Assembly: GCF_036345915.1 (NCBI RefSeq)
Contig: NZ_CP107785.1
Location: forward strand, 5,580,001 to 5,644,000
From: Nocardia sp. NBC_00565
GTDB taxonomy: Bacteria > Actinomycetota > Actinomycetes > Mycobacteriales > Mycobacteriaceae
Reading direction: 5' to 3'
DNA: 64,000 nt
The translations under genes were made by a program, and so were the position numbers. The notes beneath the pieces are model-generated. The model saw only the letters and a program-made list of their open reading frames with translations. It was not told the DNA's origin and did not search any database. Positions 55,920 to 64,000 of this stretch are shown here, in pieces (the stretch's first letter is position 1; every line of letters starts with the position of its first letter).

Positions 55920-56783
55920 CTACTGCTCTAAATCGACTGATATAGAAGCGGATTCGGGAATCTCACCCGCGGCGATCATGCCGAGCAGGGCAAGTGCGCG
56001 TTCCGCGGGCGAGCCCGGCTCGGCGTGGTAGGCGATGAGTATCTGCCCCGGAGCGCCGTTGACGGTGAGGGTTTCATAGGACAGGATCAGCTCGCCGACG
56101 AATGGATTGCGAAAGTGTTTGATGCCAGCGGTTTTCACGCGGACATCGTGGCGTGCCCAGAGCCGTCGGAAATCCTCACTCTTCAGCGATAATTCGCCGA
56201 CCAGTTCGGTCAGGCGCGGATCGTCCAGATCGGCGCCCGCCGTGGCCCGCAGACTGGCGACGGTATCGGCGGCGATGGTCGGCCAGTCGACGTAGCAGTC
56301 GCGCGCCTGCGGGTCCAGAAAGATGGCCCGCACCATATTCACTCCGGGCGCCGAACAGGAATTGACCGCGGTGGCAAGGGGATTCGCGGCAAGCACATCC
56401 ATATAGCGGCCGAGAACCAGCGCGGGCGTATTCGGCCACGCCGCCATCAGCCGCAGTAGTCCGGGCGCGACCCGCTCCGGCCGCCGCGACGTCCGCTTGC
56501 GCCGCGTGGTCGGTCGCGCCAACTCACGCAGGTGTGCCATCCCCTCCTCATCGAGGGCGAACACCCGGGCCAGCGCCACGACGACCTGCTCGGACGGATG
56601 CTTATCGCGCCCCTGTTCCAGCCGCACGTAGTAGTCCGCGCTCATTCCGGCGAGCAGTGCGACTTCCTCACGGCGCAGCCCGGCCACCCGCCGCTGCCCG
56701 CCGCCGGGAAGTCCGAACTCCTCGGGACGCGCGAGCTCGCGGCGTGCCCGCAGGAAAACGCCCAACTGATTCGCGGAGTCCAT
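55920..56783 (-). CDS. XRE-family regulator with MmyB-like ligand domain
   Basis: This 287-residue protein has an N-terminal HTH (VFLRARRELARPEEFGLPGG, REEVALLAGMSADYYVRLEQ) followed by an MmyB-type domain (LVLGRYMDVLAANPLATAV, IFLDPQARDCYVDW, LILSYETLTVNGAPGQ). Such proteins usually control a divergent oxidoreductase; here the SDR at 56885 is divergent. Confidence 0.93.
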   Translation of the reverse strand: MDSANQLGVFLRARRELARPEEFGLPGGGQRRVAGLRREEVALLAGMSADYYVRLEQGRDKHPSEQVVVALARVFALDEEGMAHLRELARPTTRRKRTSRRPERVAPGLLRLMAAWPNTPALVLGRYMDVLAANPLATAVNSCSAPGVNMVRAIFLDPQARDCYVDWPTIAADTVASLRATAGADLDDPRLTELVGELSLKSEDFRRLWARHDVRVKTAGIKHFRNPFVGELILSYETLTVNGAPGQILIAYHAEPGSPAERALALLGMIAAGEIPESASISVDLEQ

Positions 56784-56884
56784 GAACCGAGGGTAAGGCC
56801 TCCAGGATGAGCCTGGGTGGCCCCGCGACTACCAGGAAGTCCGCAGCCTGGCAGGTGGCGACTCCGGGCGCGAACGTTGTGGTC

Positions 56885-57634
56885 ATGACAAACACACTGG
56901 AAGGCCGCACCGCGGTAGTCACCGGAGCATCGAGCGGCATCGGCGCGGCAACCGCCCGCCAACTCGCGCACCACGGCGCGCGGGTCGCGCTGCTCGGCCG
57001 TCGCAAGGACCGGATCGAGGAGCTGGCGGGCGAGATCGGCGGGCAAACCCTCGCCGTGGTCGCCGACGTGGTCGATCAACAGTCGGTGCGCGACGCCGCG
57101 GCGACGGTGCGCGCCGCATTCGGCCCGGTCGACCTGGTGGTCGCGAATGCGGGCGTCATGCTCGCCGCGCCGTTCGAATCCGCGCATACCGACGAGTGGG
57201 ACCAGATGATCGGCACCAATATCAACGGATTGCTCTACACCGGACGGGCTTTCATCGATGACCTGCTCGCCGCGGCGGGTGCCGGCCGACCCGCGGACCT
57301 GGTGCACGTCGGGTCGGTCGGCGGGCACCTCGTCTTCCCGAACTACGGCGTATACACCGCGACGAAGGCCGCGGTCGCCCACCTGACCCGGAATTTGCGC
57401 GCGGAACTCGGTCCGCGCGGGGTGCGGGTGAAGAATATCGAACCCGGGTTCGTCGAAACCGAACTCGGCGACGGCATGCAAGACGCGCAGCAGCGCGCCG
57501 GTCTCACGCAGATGCTCGGCGACCTGGAGATCCTGGGCCCCGGCGATATCGCCGATGCAATCGCCTACGCCGTGGCCGCGCCGCCGCGGGTAAATGTCGC
57601 CGAGCTCATTGTCGTGCCCACCCAGCAGGGCTGA
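56885..57634 (+). CDS. Short-chain dehydrogenase/reductase
   Basis: This 249-residue protein from ATG 56885 (MTNTLEGRT) has the cofactor loop GASSGIG, the NAG motif region VVANAGVM, a Ser in VGSVGGH and YGVYTATKAAV as the catalytic Tyr/Lys. LGRRKDRIEE after the second strand suggests NADP(H) preference. The substrate is unknown; it is probably regulated by the divergent MmyB-type protein. Confidence 0.93.
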   Translation: MTNTLEGRTAVVTGASSGIGAATARQLAHHGARVALLGRRKDRIEELAGEIGGQTLAVVADVVDQQSVRDAAATVRAAFGPVDLVVANAGVMLAAPFESAHTDEWDQMIGTNINGLLYTGRAFIDDLLAAAGAGRPADLVHVGSVGGHLVFPNYGVYTATKAAVAHLTRNLRAELGPRGVRVKNIEPGFVETELGDGMQDAQQRAGLTQMLGDLEILGPGDIADAIAYAVAAPPRVNVAELIVVPTQQG

Positions 57635-57640
57635 AAACTG

Positions 57641-57674
57641 ATGCGGTGGGCGCTCTTTCGAGCACCCACCGCAT
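57641..57674. terminator. Terminator between convergent SDR and APH-fold genes
   Basis: 15-bp arms (57641-57655 with 57660-57674) with one mismatch and a TTTC loop lie 7 bp after the SDR stop. Confidence 0.8.
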
Positions 57675-57689
57675 GTCTGGTCGCCAAGA

Positions 57690-58592
57690 TCAGTCGGCCA
57701 GCGCCGCCCACCCGGCCCACGGCCGTGGGCCGATATCGCCGCGAATACAGGCCAAGCGGAGATCCGCCTGCTGCTGGTAGACCGGATTCGCGGCGGCCGC
57801 CTGCGCGGCCATCGTGGCCATCCGGAACTCACGGATATCGCGCAGCAGATAGAAGCCGTCCCAGCGCATCACATCCCGGCCGTAGCCACGGCAATACTGC
57901 GCATACAGCTCGTCGCTGATCCAACCGAAGGACGCGCATTCGATCGCCGCGTGCACCAGATCCCATTCCGGCGGACCGATCGACAGCTGGCCGGGATCGA
58001 GCAGGATCACGCTGCCGTCCTCGGCCACGACCACATTGCCACTCCACGCGGCGCCGTGGATCACGCACCAGGGTTGCCCGGTCGGCAGCGCCGACCACCG
58101 CCCGCGCAACTCTTCCAAATATCCACGCAGCCAAGACCTATCGTCCGCGCTCGAGGTGTGCGCGGCGGCAATGCGCTCATCGAGGCCGACGAACGGCGCC
58201 ACCCGCCCGAGCTCCAGATCGGTGGGCGGTGACAATCCGTGCAGCCGCGTCAGCGCCGCGGCCACCTCGGCGGGCGTGCCCGCGCGGTGGGGCGGTAGTG
58301 CGTGCCAGAAGGTCACCGCGTGACCGTCCACCACCACCGGCTGCCGAATATCGGATACGGCCTGCACCACGGGAATTCCGGAAAACGCCAACCACCGCGC
58401 GACATCGACCGCTCGCTTGGCGGCGCCTTCCTGTCCTCGCGCGCCGATCCGGACCACCACACCGTCGGGCAACCCGTAATCGATATCCTGGGTCACCCGA
58501 AGCAGTTGAGCACCAGCGGCATTGATGCCAACACCCACACAGGCGGCCCGTAGTATCGACCACGTCCCATTACCCAGCCGCATAGTGGTCAT
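57690..58592 (-). CDS. APH-fold phosphotransferase homologue lacking the catalytic Asp
   Basis: This 300-residue protein has an APH-type layout with RWSALPTGQPW before the Brenner region and ILLDPGQLSIGPPEWDLV after it. The Brenner motif reads HGAAWSGN; position 181 is Ala where kinases have the catalytic Asp (HGD). The metal Asp of the later LLDPG is kept. Phosphotransfer is therefore doubtful. It could bind a nucleotide or substrate without catalysis. The start is ATG 58592. Confidence 0.75.
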   Translation of the reverse strand: MTTMRLGNGTWSILRAACVGVGINAAGAQLLRVTQDIDYGLPDGVVVRIGARGQEGAAKRAVDVARWLAFSGIPVVQAVSDIRQPVVVDGHAVTFWHALPPHRAGTPAEVAAALTRLHGLSPPTDLELGRVAPFVGLDERIAAAHTSSADDRSWLRGYLEELRGRWSALPTGQPWCVIHGAAWSGNVVVAEDGSVILLDPGQLSIGPPEWDLVHAAIECASFGWISDELYAQYCRGYGRDVMRWDGFYLLRDIREFRMATMAAQAAAANPVYQQQADLRLACIRGDIGPRPWAGWAALAD

Positions 58593-59215
58593 GAGCTCAT
58601 CGTAGTGCTTCTATCCGGCGAATTCCGTTGATTCACAAGCAGTCTGATGGCTCAACTACGTCCGTCCGGGATGGCACGGTATGCGCAGGCCCGCTCCGCG
58701 GCGGCCCATTGATCGGCGAGCCGCTCGATACGGCCCGATGACCAGCGAGTTTCGATCGACTCGCGGTCCGCTCGAGGTCCACGCCCAGGTGCACGGAGCA
58801 GAGTCGGTACATGACCGCCAAATAGCTTACAGCCGTGATCATGACGTCCGTCGCGGAGGCGATCGGCCTGGACGAAGCCGCATTCGTCCGAGATCGACAC
58901 TGATCGTTTGGCGGTGCGGCCGAAAGCCGGGCGACGCCAGTTCGTCCTCGGCCCCGACCGAGTCCGCGCCGAAGAATAGGTCGTCAGCGCACTGACCCGC
59001 TGCTGCTCCGGCATCCCCTGGTCACGCGAGTCGTCGCAGCCCGCGTCTGCGCGCATACTGGACCATCGTCGAACAACTCGCCGGAATGTCCGACGAAGAA
59101 CAACGCCTCAACGAATTCGCCTACGGCTCAATAGATATCCGCCGCAGCATAGCAATCACCGTAAACCGATCTCCCCCACCGAAGCCCTACTCGCCCTGAC
59201 TCGGCGCGTGCTGAA
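58593..59215. other. Intergenic stretch with small decayed pieces
   Basis: Several short native-looking patches occur (for example RIERLADQWAAAERACAYR on the minus strand near 58670-58740 and EEQRLNEFAYGSIDIRR on the plus strand near 59096-59145). None forms an acceptable gene. Confidence 0.45.
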
Positions 59216-59845
59216 CTACCAGCCGTAGACCGAGAACGACACCTCGTCGGCGAGGTACCGCATAGCATTTCGGCAGTAGTCGATCATGTGATCAGGCAGC
59301 GCATCCAGCGCGAACCAGCCGAGCGCACTGCACTTCTCGGGCTCCCGATTAACGGGTTCGCCCTCCCAATCCGTCACAGTGAAGAAGAACGCCACCCGGC
59401 CTCCCGACGAAGAGCTGTGCATGACGTGACTGAACCGCACATCCTCCGCTCTGATCACCACTCCAACCTCTTCCTCGGCTTCCCGAATCAGCGCCGCGAC
59501 AACGGATTCCTCGGCCTCCAAGTGACCCGAGGGAAGATGCCACGCCCCATCCCCGAACCCAGTGTTCTGCCGTCGACCGAAAAGCACATTGTCACCACAG
59601 CGCAAAACCAAGTGAACATCACCAGTCACCTTGTGCCGCTGCGTCTTTGCCGCCGGAACGATCCCAGTCGCACCCATAAGCATCCCCTCTGGAAATAGTC
59701 GGACTCGTTGTCCGAACGGAATCCATGCTGTTCCATCGGCCGTGTAAAGGTGGCCACCGCCGCGGCAGATCACCGTACGCCCCAGTTGCGGGCCGGTACG
59801 TTCCGGCTCAGCTAGCGAAATCAAGTCCGCGGTCGAGGACGTCAT
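59216..59845 (-). CDS. NUDIX hydrolase
   Basis: This 209-residue protein from ATG 59845 (AGGTGAGG upstream) has the Nudix box GHLEAEESVVAALIREAEEE followed by VG, matching the G-x5-E-x7-RE-U-x-EE-x-G-U consensus. An additional N-terminal 75 residues (GRTVICRGGGHLYTADGTAW) may position the substrate. It hydrolyses a nucleoside-diphosphate-linked compound; the substrate is not predicted. Confidence 0.9.
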   Translation of the reverse strand: MTSSTADLISLAEPERTGPQLGRTVICRGGGHLYTADGTAWIPFGQRVRLFPEGMLMGATGIVPAAKTQRHKVTGDVHLVLRCGDNVLFGRRQNTGFGDGAWHLPSGHLEAEESVVAALIREAEEEVGVVIRAEDVRFSHVMHSSSSGGRVAFFFTVTDWEGEPVNREPEKCSALGWFALDALPDHMIDYCRNAMRYLADEVSFSVYGW

Positions 59846-59976
59846 GATCCTCACCTGCGCCTTCTCGTCTTCGCGGATTCTCGGCGCGGCTTGCACCGAT
59901 GTGATCCACGTCTCATGTACCGTGCGACACCGACGCCGGACCATGAGCGGTCCGGCCGGTACAGCGAAAGGCGGGC

Positions 59977-60414
59977 ATGATGAGCGGACTCTCGCGCGGC
60001 GCGGCCGGTGCGGCGCTTGCGGCGGCGTGTCTGGCAGTGCCGACAACCTTGGCACCCCAAGCCAACGCGGCCATCGCCCCGACCCTATCGGTGGCGATGA
60101 CCGGCTCGGCGCTCGGTCCGACCAATCTCGCGGCCGTCGGCTGCGGACAGACCGCACAGGCGACCGCGCAGCGCCCCGATGGCACCCCGGTACAGAGCGG
60201 TGTCGTCGAATTCACGAGCCGCCTGCCCGGCCTCGGCGGCAATATCGTTGGGACCGTACCGATTTCCAACGGCACCGCGACCATCCTGTGGATTCCGGAT
60301 ATCGCGGGCCAGCACATAGTCAGCGCCGTCTACTACGACGGCTTCCCCGACTACCAACCAGCAGCCGGATACACCACAGTCACCGCAGTAAACCTCGCCG
60401 GCGTCTGCATATAG
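59977..60414 (+). CDS. Secreted Ig-like domain protein
   Basis: This 145-residue precursor has a clear signal peptide (about 1-31, AAACLAVPTTLAPQANA) and one beta-sandwich domain of Big_3/Ig-like type (VGCGQTAQATAQRPDGTPVQ, GTVPISNGTATILWIPDIAG). The two cysteines at the ends may pair. A perfect terminator follows. Function unknown. Confidence 0.82.
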   Translation: MMSGLSRGAAGAALAAACLAVPTTLAPQANAAIAPTLSVAMTGSALGPTNLAAVGCGQTAQATAQRPDGTPVQSGVVEFTSRLPGLGGNIVGTVPISNGTATILWIPDIAGQHIVSAVYYDGFPDYQPAAGYTTVTAVNLAGVCI

Positions 60415-60440
60415 CGCAAACCTTCACTCCTCCCAACGAC

Positions 60441-60471
60441 AAAGGCCCGGTCCTCACTGGACCGGGCCTTT
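60441..60471 (+). terminator. Intrinsic terminator after the Ig-like gene
   Basis: Perfect 13-bp arms (60441-60453 with 60459-60471), loop 5 nt, ending in TTT. Confidence 0.85.
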
Positions 60472-60488
60472 CGAGTGGACACGGGGCG

Positions 60489-60889
60489 CTACGGGATCAT
60501 CGCGAATGCGCCGTCGATCAGGCCGAAGCCGGTACGACTCACCGCGCCGTCGACATCGAACTCGAACTCGATCCGGACCTCGTACAGGCCGAAGTGGCCC
60601 ATCAACAGTTGCGGCTCACCGACATAGAGCGTGGAGATGCCGTGGTGGCGGAAGTAGCCGACCACTATCTCCCGCATCGTGCGATACCGGTTCCCCGAAT
60701 CAGTCAGCGGATGTAGCAGATTCGCGGTCGAGTCGAACACCGCGCAGGCCAGGTCCGGATCCGTGCCGGGCCCGGTGATGCGTTCATCTCCCGGCGATGG
60801 CAGCGTTGCGGCTTGTCCTCGCTGCAGAGCAAGACCGCATTGTCGAGCAGTTCCCGTGGAATGATGTCCGCGATGCCCCATTGCTCCAT
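60489..60889 (-). pseudogene. Frame-broken hypothetical gene with a DUF488-type motif
   Basis: The minus frame ending at 60489 is native-looking (IVVGYFRHHGISTLYVGEPQ, YEVRIEFEFDVDGAVSRTG), but its N-terminal part is not. The frame starting at ATG 60889 reads MEQWGIADIIPRELLDNAV and then LLCSEDKPQRCHRRE, which is the C-CHR signature of DUF488 proteins. The two frames meet near 60800. They may be two different broken genes or one shifted gene. Confidence 0.5.
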
Positions 60890-61006
60890 CAGAAACCTGC
60901 CGTATCTACATGCTTGCGATCATGGCGCGGGCACATGACAGGATCGGGCCACCGCAGTCGCGATGGGTCGCGCCGGGTGATCACGCATCGTTGGTGCGGT
61001 GGTACC

Positions 61007-61255
61007 TCAGACTGTCGCGGGCACTGCCGGATGCGGGTCCGCTGCCGCGCCAGTGCCCGCGGCGCGGGTGATGCCGAAGCCGACGACCACAGTAGCGATC
61101 GCGAGGACCGCGGCGCTGACCAGAAATGTCAGCCGGAAGTCTTGTGTCAGTGTGGATTCCGGCTGCAGGCCGGAATCCACGAGTTGGGTGCTGCGGTGAA
61201 TGGCGACCGCGCCGAGGACTCCGAGCGCGAGGGCGCCACCGAGTTGCTACCTGGC
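61007..61255 (-). pseudogene. C-terminal relic of an MFS (DHA2) transporter
   Basis: The minus frame ending at TGA 61007-61009 reads QLGGALALGVLGAVAIHRST, then LVSAAVLAIATVVVGFGITR, as at the end of 14-helix drug exporters. It is cut by a TAG directly upstream of QLGGAL. Confidence 0.7.
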
Positions 61256-61379
61256 GAACGCGGCCACGCGCCACGTAGTGCCGCTGCAGGTGGGGATACG
61301 GGGTCTGACGCGCTGAATCGTGGCGACACAGGACTGCTCGCGGTTCGCTCTCGTCAAGCGTTCGGTTAGGGCACTTGGG

Positions 61380-62681
61380 TCAGTAGCGGATCTTTGCTCG
61401 CACATCGACGAGCGTGACAATGGCGGTGGCGACGACTGCACATATCACGGCTGCGACGCCACGCGATACATCGGTCATCGAGGGTAGAAGGAGTTCAAAG
61501 ATCTTGCTGAGCGAAGCGATGCCCAGCAGGAAGGTGATGCCATAAACAGCGATACGGCGGCGCAATAGGTGAGAAACGCTGGGCCTGACCAGTACTGGCC
61601 AATTCAAGTACGAACCCGCCGTTCGAGACAAGCCGAGCTCGTCCCGGCACTCTCGGTCGAGATAGACGCAGTTGATCTCCGGGTACTCTCTCGCCTGTCC
61701 GTGCCGGCCCTCTGATGTGTACACGCGGTAGCGTCCCGTCTTCGTCGTGACCTTGCGGTTCTTCAGTGTCGAACATTCGATCTCGACGTGCTCGCCTTCC
61801 TCCAAGCCAAGAAGGACGATATTCTTCGGATGCAGCACGCAAATTCGCTTCTCACTGTCCGTCCAGTTCGTCTGCCGAACCGTGAGGCAGAGGTTGCGGG
61901 GTTCCACTAGCGCCGGCATCACCCGCTTCCGCTTGACCGACCGGATCATTACAGCTTGGCCGTAGCACTTCTGGCCTGTGATCCCGAATGCATGGCGAAG
62001 GTTTTGGTCCATCTCGCAAATTCCGTCCGGAACCTCAGCGCAGGCGTCGAAGCTCGCTACCGTTGCCTTGCCGTCGAATTCGACCATCACTCGCTTAGTG
62101 TTCTTCGGCAGACCAAGCGAGGCGGGGTTCGCACGAATCAGATATCGACCGCGGGAGTTGCCGCGGGCGGTAGTCGCCAGTACAAGGGTGCCGCGTCGGA
62201 ATGTGTCAGGGCTGGATGATTCAATGCATCGCTTCAGCCACTTCAAGAACTCCAAGTAGGGCACGAAACCGCTTGAGCCCTCAAGCGTTTCGATCATGCC
62301 TTGCAAGTAGGTCGACGACGGAATCTGCTCGTTTGCTTCCGGTGCACAGACCACGAAGGTCGAAGCGTGATATTCGCGGCGCTCTTTGAAGGAGTACACG
62401 CTGACTGCCACTTCGCGGTAGGCAGGGGGCTTCAGTCGCAGTCCTTCCTTACGTTCCAGCGCCGGCCATTCGGCGTCGGGAACCTCGTAGAGCATCCCCA
62501 TTACACAGAAGTCCTCGGCCGGAACAACATCGGCCACGCCGGTATGCGACTTGATCGAACGCCTGCTGAACCGCAACCGATAGTTCGACAGCCGTGCTTG
62601 GCCCACCCGCTGTACACCAGGACAGACTTTGGCCATCGCCTCGAACGCCATGTTGCTGCCGTACGCGAAGTAGAGTTTCAT
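61380..62681 (-). CDS. Gamma-glutamylcyclotransferase-like protein with added barrel and membrane hairpin
   Basis: This 433-residue protein starts MKLYFAYGSNM, the substrate loop of the GGCT/AIG2 family. Acidic FCVMGMLYEVPDAEWPALERKEG then Y follow, matching the family's E/Y region, so residues about 1-150 form a GGCT-like domain. Residues about 270-390 contain LHPKNIVLLGLEEGEHVEIE and LDRECRDELGLS, resembling a double-psi barrel (CDC48-N type). Two hydrophobic segments (about 385-405 and 412-430) form a membrane hairpin. I know of no described protein with this combination. A cyclotransferase role is inferred from the loop only. Confidence 0.75.
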   Translation of the reverse strand: MKLYFAYGSNMAFEAMAKVCPGVQRVGQARLSNYRLRFSRRSIKSHTGVADVVPAEDFCVMGMLYEVPDAEWPALERKEGLRLKPPAYREVAVSVYSFKERREYHASTFVVCAPEANEQIPSSTYLQGMIETLEGSSGFVPYLEFLKWLKRCIESSSPDTFRRGTLVLATTARGNSRGRYLIRANPASLGLPKNTKRVMVEFDGKATVASFDACAEVPDGICEMDQNLRHAFGITGQKCYGQAVMIRSVKRKRVMPALVEPRNLCLTVRQTNWTDSEKRICVLHPKNIVLLGLEEGEHVEIECSTLKNRKVTTKTGRYRVYTSEGRHGQAREYPEINCVYLDRECRDELGLSRTAGSYLNWPVLVRPSVSHLLRRRIAVYGITFLLGIASLSKIFELLLPSMTDVSRGVAAVICAVVATAIVTLVDVRAKIRY

Positions 62682-62824
62682 GTGCGCTGGTCCTCATCGA
62701 TAGCACTCGGGGTGGGACATCCACAGCAGCAACCAGAACGAACCTACGGTGGATAACAGCCTATTTCAACTACGACCGCGATCGTGTGCACAGTTACGTC
62801 TTCGAAGTTTTCGAGCAATGATCA

Positions 62825-62926
62825 AAACCTGTGGATGACCGGGAAGGAGTACCTTCCCGGATGATCTGAAAGTCAACGGGTTTGATCAGTCCCGGCGCGC
62901 CAACGCCGGGCGGGAAGGTACGTCCC
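62825..62926. mobile_element. Left end of an IS256-family element
   Basis: The stretch before the transposase contains a hairpin (arms 62839-62847 and 62852-62860, loop AGTA) within a likely terminal repeat beginning near GATCAAAACC. The exact tip cannot be set because the right end is outside the window. Confidence 0.55.
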
Positions 62927-64000
62927 ATGCTCAAAATAATCGACGGCGGCGCCGAGTCCAATCAAGGCGGTGTGGCGGCCGGTGAGTCGCGTTCACCGAT
63001 CGACGAGATCGTGCGCGAGGGCGCCCGTCAGATGCTCGAAGCCGCGTTGCGCGCCGAGGTCGCCGCCTATGTCGAACGGTTCGCCGACCAGCTCGACGAG
63101 AACGGGCGAAAGCTGGTGGTGCGCAACGGGTATCACAACGAACGCCAGGTGTTGACCGCCGCCGGCGCGGTGACGGTGACCGCGCCACGGGTCAACGACA
63201 AACGTGTCGATCCGGAATCCGGTGAGCGGCAACGGTTTTCCTCCGCGATACTGCCCGCCTGGGCACGTAAATCGCCGCAGGTCACCGAAGTGTTGCCGCT
63301 GCTGTATCTGCACGGACTGTCCACCGGGGACTTCGGTCCGGCGCTGGAACAGTTCCTTGGTTCCGGCGCCGGACTGTCAGCGGCGTCGATCTCCCGGTTG
63401 ACCGGTCAGTGGCAAGACGAAGCCAAAGCGTTCGCCGCCCGGGACCTCTCGGGCACCGATTACGTGTATCTGTGGGTCGACGGCATCCACGTCAAAGTCC
63501 GTCTGGAGCAGGAGAAACTGTGCCTGCTGGTGATGATCGGAGTCCGCGCCGACGGCCGCAAGGAGTTGGTCGCGATCACCGACGGCTATCGGGAATCGGC
63601 CGAGTCGTGGGCAGATCTGCTGCGTGATTGCCGCCGCCGCGGCATGACCGCCCCGGTGCTCGCGGTCGGTGACGGTGCGCTCGGGTTCTGGAAAGCACTA
63701 CGCGATGTGTTCCCGCAAACTCGTGAACAACGCTGCTGGTTCCACAAATCTGCGAATGTCCTTGCCGCACTACCGAAATCAGCGCACTCCGGCGCGATCG
63801 CGGCCATGAAGGACATCTACAACGCCGAGGATATCGACAAAGCACAGCTCGCGGTCAAGGCATTCGACATCGACTACGGCAAAAAGTATCCGAAAGCGGT
63901 CGCGAAAATCGTCGACGACCTCGATGTCCTACTCGAATTCTTCAAATACCCGGCCGAACACTGGATCCACCTACGCACCACCAACCCGATCGAATCCACC
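62927..64000 (+). CDS. IS256-family (Mutator-type) transposase, 3' partial
   Basis: An open frame of 358 codons from ATG 62927 runs off the window. The DDE residues are visible: WVDGIHVKV (first Asp), AVGDGALGFWKAL (second Asp) and, at the very end, NPIEST with the Glu. KSPQVTEVLPLLYLHGLST and CWFHKSANVLAALPK are typical of the family. No frame disruption is seen, so the copy may be active. Confidence 0.93.
   Translation, partial: MLKIIDGGAESNQGGVAAGESRSPIDEIVREGARQMLEAALRAEVAAYVERFADQLDENGRKLVVRNGYHNERQVLTAAGAVTVTAPRVNDKRVDPESGERQRFSSAILPAWARKSPQVTEVLPLLYLHGLSTGDFGPALEQFLGSGAGLSAASISRLTGQWQDEAKAFAARDLSGTDYVYLWVDGIHVKVRLEQEKLCLLVMIGVRADGRKELVAITDGYRESAESWADLLRDCRRRGMTAPVLAVGDGALGFWKALRDVFPQTREQRCWFHKSANVLAALPKSAHSGAIAAMKDIYNAEDIDKAQLAVKAFDIDYGKKYPKAVAKIVDDLDVLLEFFKYPAEHWIHLRTTNPIEST

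Noticed and set aside
59088..59199. 37-codon plus-strand ORF
   Set aside because: It looks like the end of a decayed gene; too short and without a ribosome site to call.

Overview
The window is high-GC actinobacterial DNA, most likely from Nocardia or a close relative in the Nocardiaceae. Supporting signs are a DUF222/13E12-type HNH gene with a perfect LexA palindrome, a short resuscitation-promoting-factor gene with a structured leader, a GT-C mannosyltransferase-like membrane protein, a mycothiol-type arsenate reductase, WXG100 proteins, MmyB-type XRE regulators and a high density of TetR, SARP and MFS genes. One tRNA (Ala, GGC) is present. No rRNA genes or CRISPR arrays were seen.

About 1-19.4 kb is an accessory region. 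It opens with the 3' part of a TPR-HsdR fusion whose nuclease residues look intact but whose Walker A lysine and Walker B aspartate are both replaced. Next come an XRE regulator with a shifted reading frame near its end, three small genes including a recombinase-fold protein with no visible catalytic serine, and a large serine recombinase. The recombinase frame runs through a perfect 18-bp hairpin into a two-HTH tail; related tails occur as a decayed fragment (13.2 kb) and as a separate gene (16.7 kb). Within this region lie a Ser/Thr kinase, a WXG100-WXG100-toxin-immunity operon, two unrecognised genes overlapping tail to tail, the tRNA and the SOS-controlled 13E12 gene followed by a decayed piece of another copy.

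About 19.6-46 kb looks like ordinary chromosome. It holds the Rpf gene, an MFS transporter with a large periplasmic insert, a DsbA-like thioredoxin, an operon of paired CrcB fluoride channels, DUF190, phosphoglucomutase and an MFS exporter, and a TetR/EmrB-QacA divergon with two matching operators. After these come a sugar-lactone oxidase, a sirtuin, an MpaB-type oxygenase, an arsenate reductase, an AraC regulator, a PLP dehydratase, a thioredoxin, an orphan pilin-like membrane protein, an SGNH hydrolase/TetR pair, META and IclR genes, a tandem Rieske lipoprotein, an EamA exporter, a GT-C protein and an ankyrin protein.

About 46-60.5 kb carries two very large convergent SARP/AfsR-type regulators separated by a short-chain dehydrogenase relic and a palindromic repeat. 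It continues with a dehalogenase-like hydrolase, a zinc-ribbon regulator divergent from a carboxymuconolactone decarboxylase / phosphotriesterase-like / cupin operon, an XRE regulator divergent from an SDR, an APH-fold protein lacking the catalytic aspartate, a NUDIX hydrolase and a secreted Ig-like protein.

The last 3.5 kb is decayed and mobile. It has a frame-broken hypothetical gene, an MFS C-terminal relic, an unusual gamma-glutamylcyclotransferase-type protein with an added barrel-like part and a membrane hairpin, and the left end of an IS256-family element that continues past the window.
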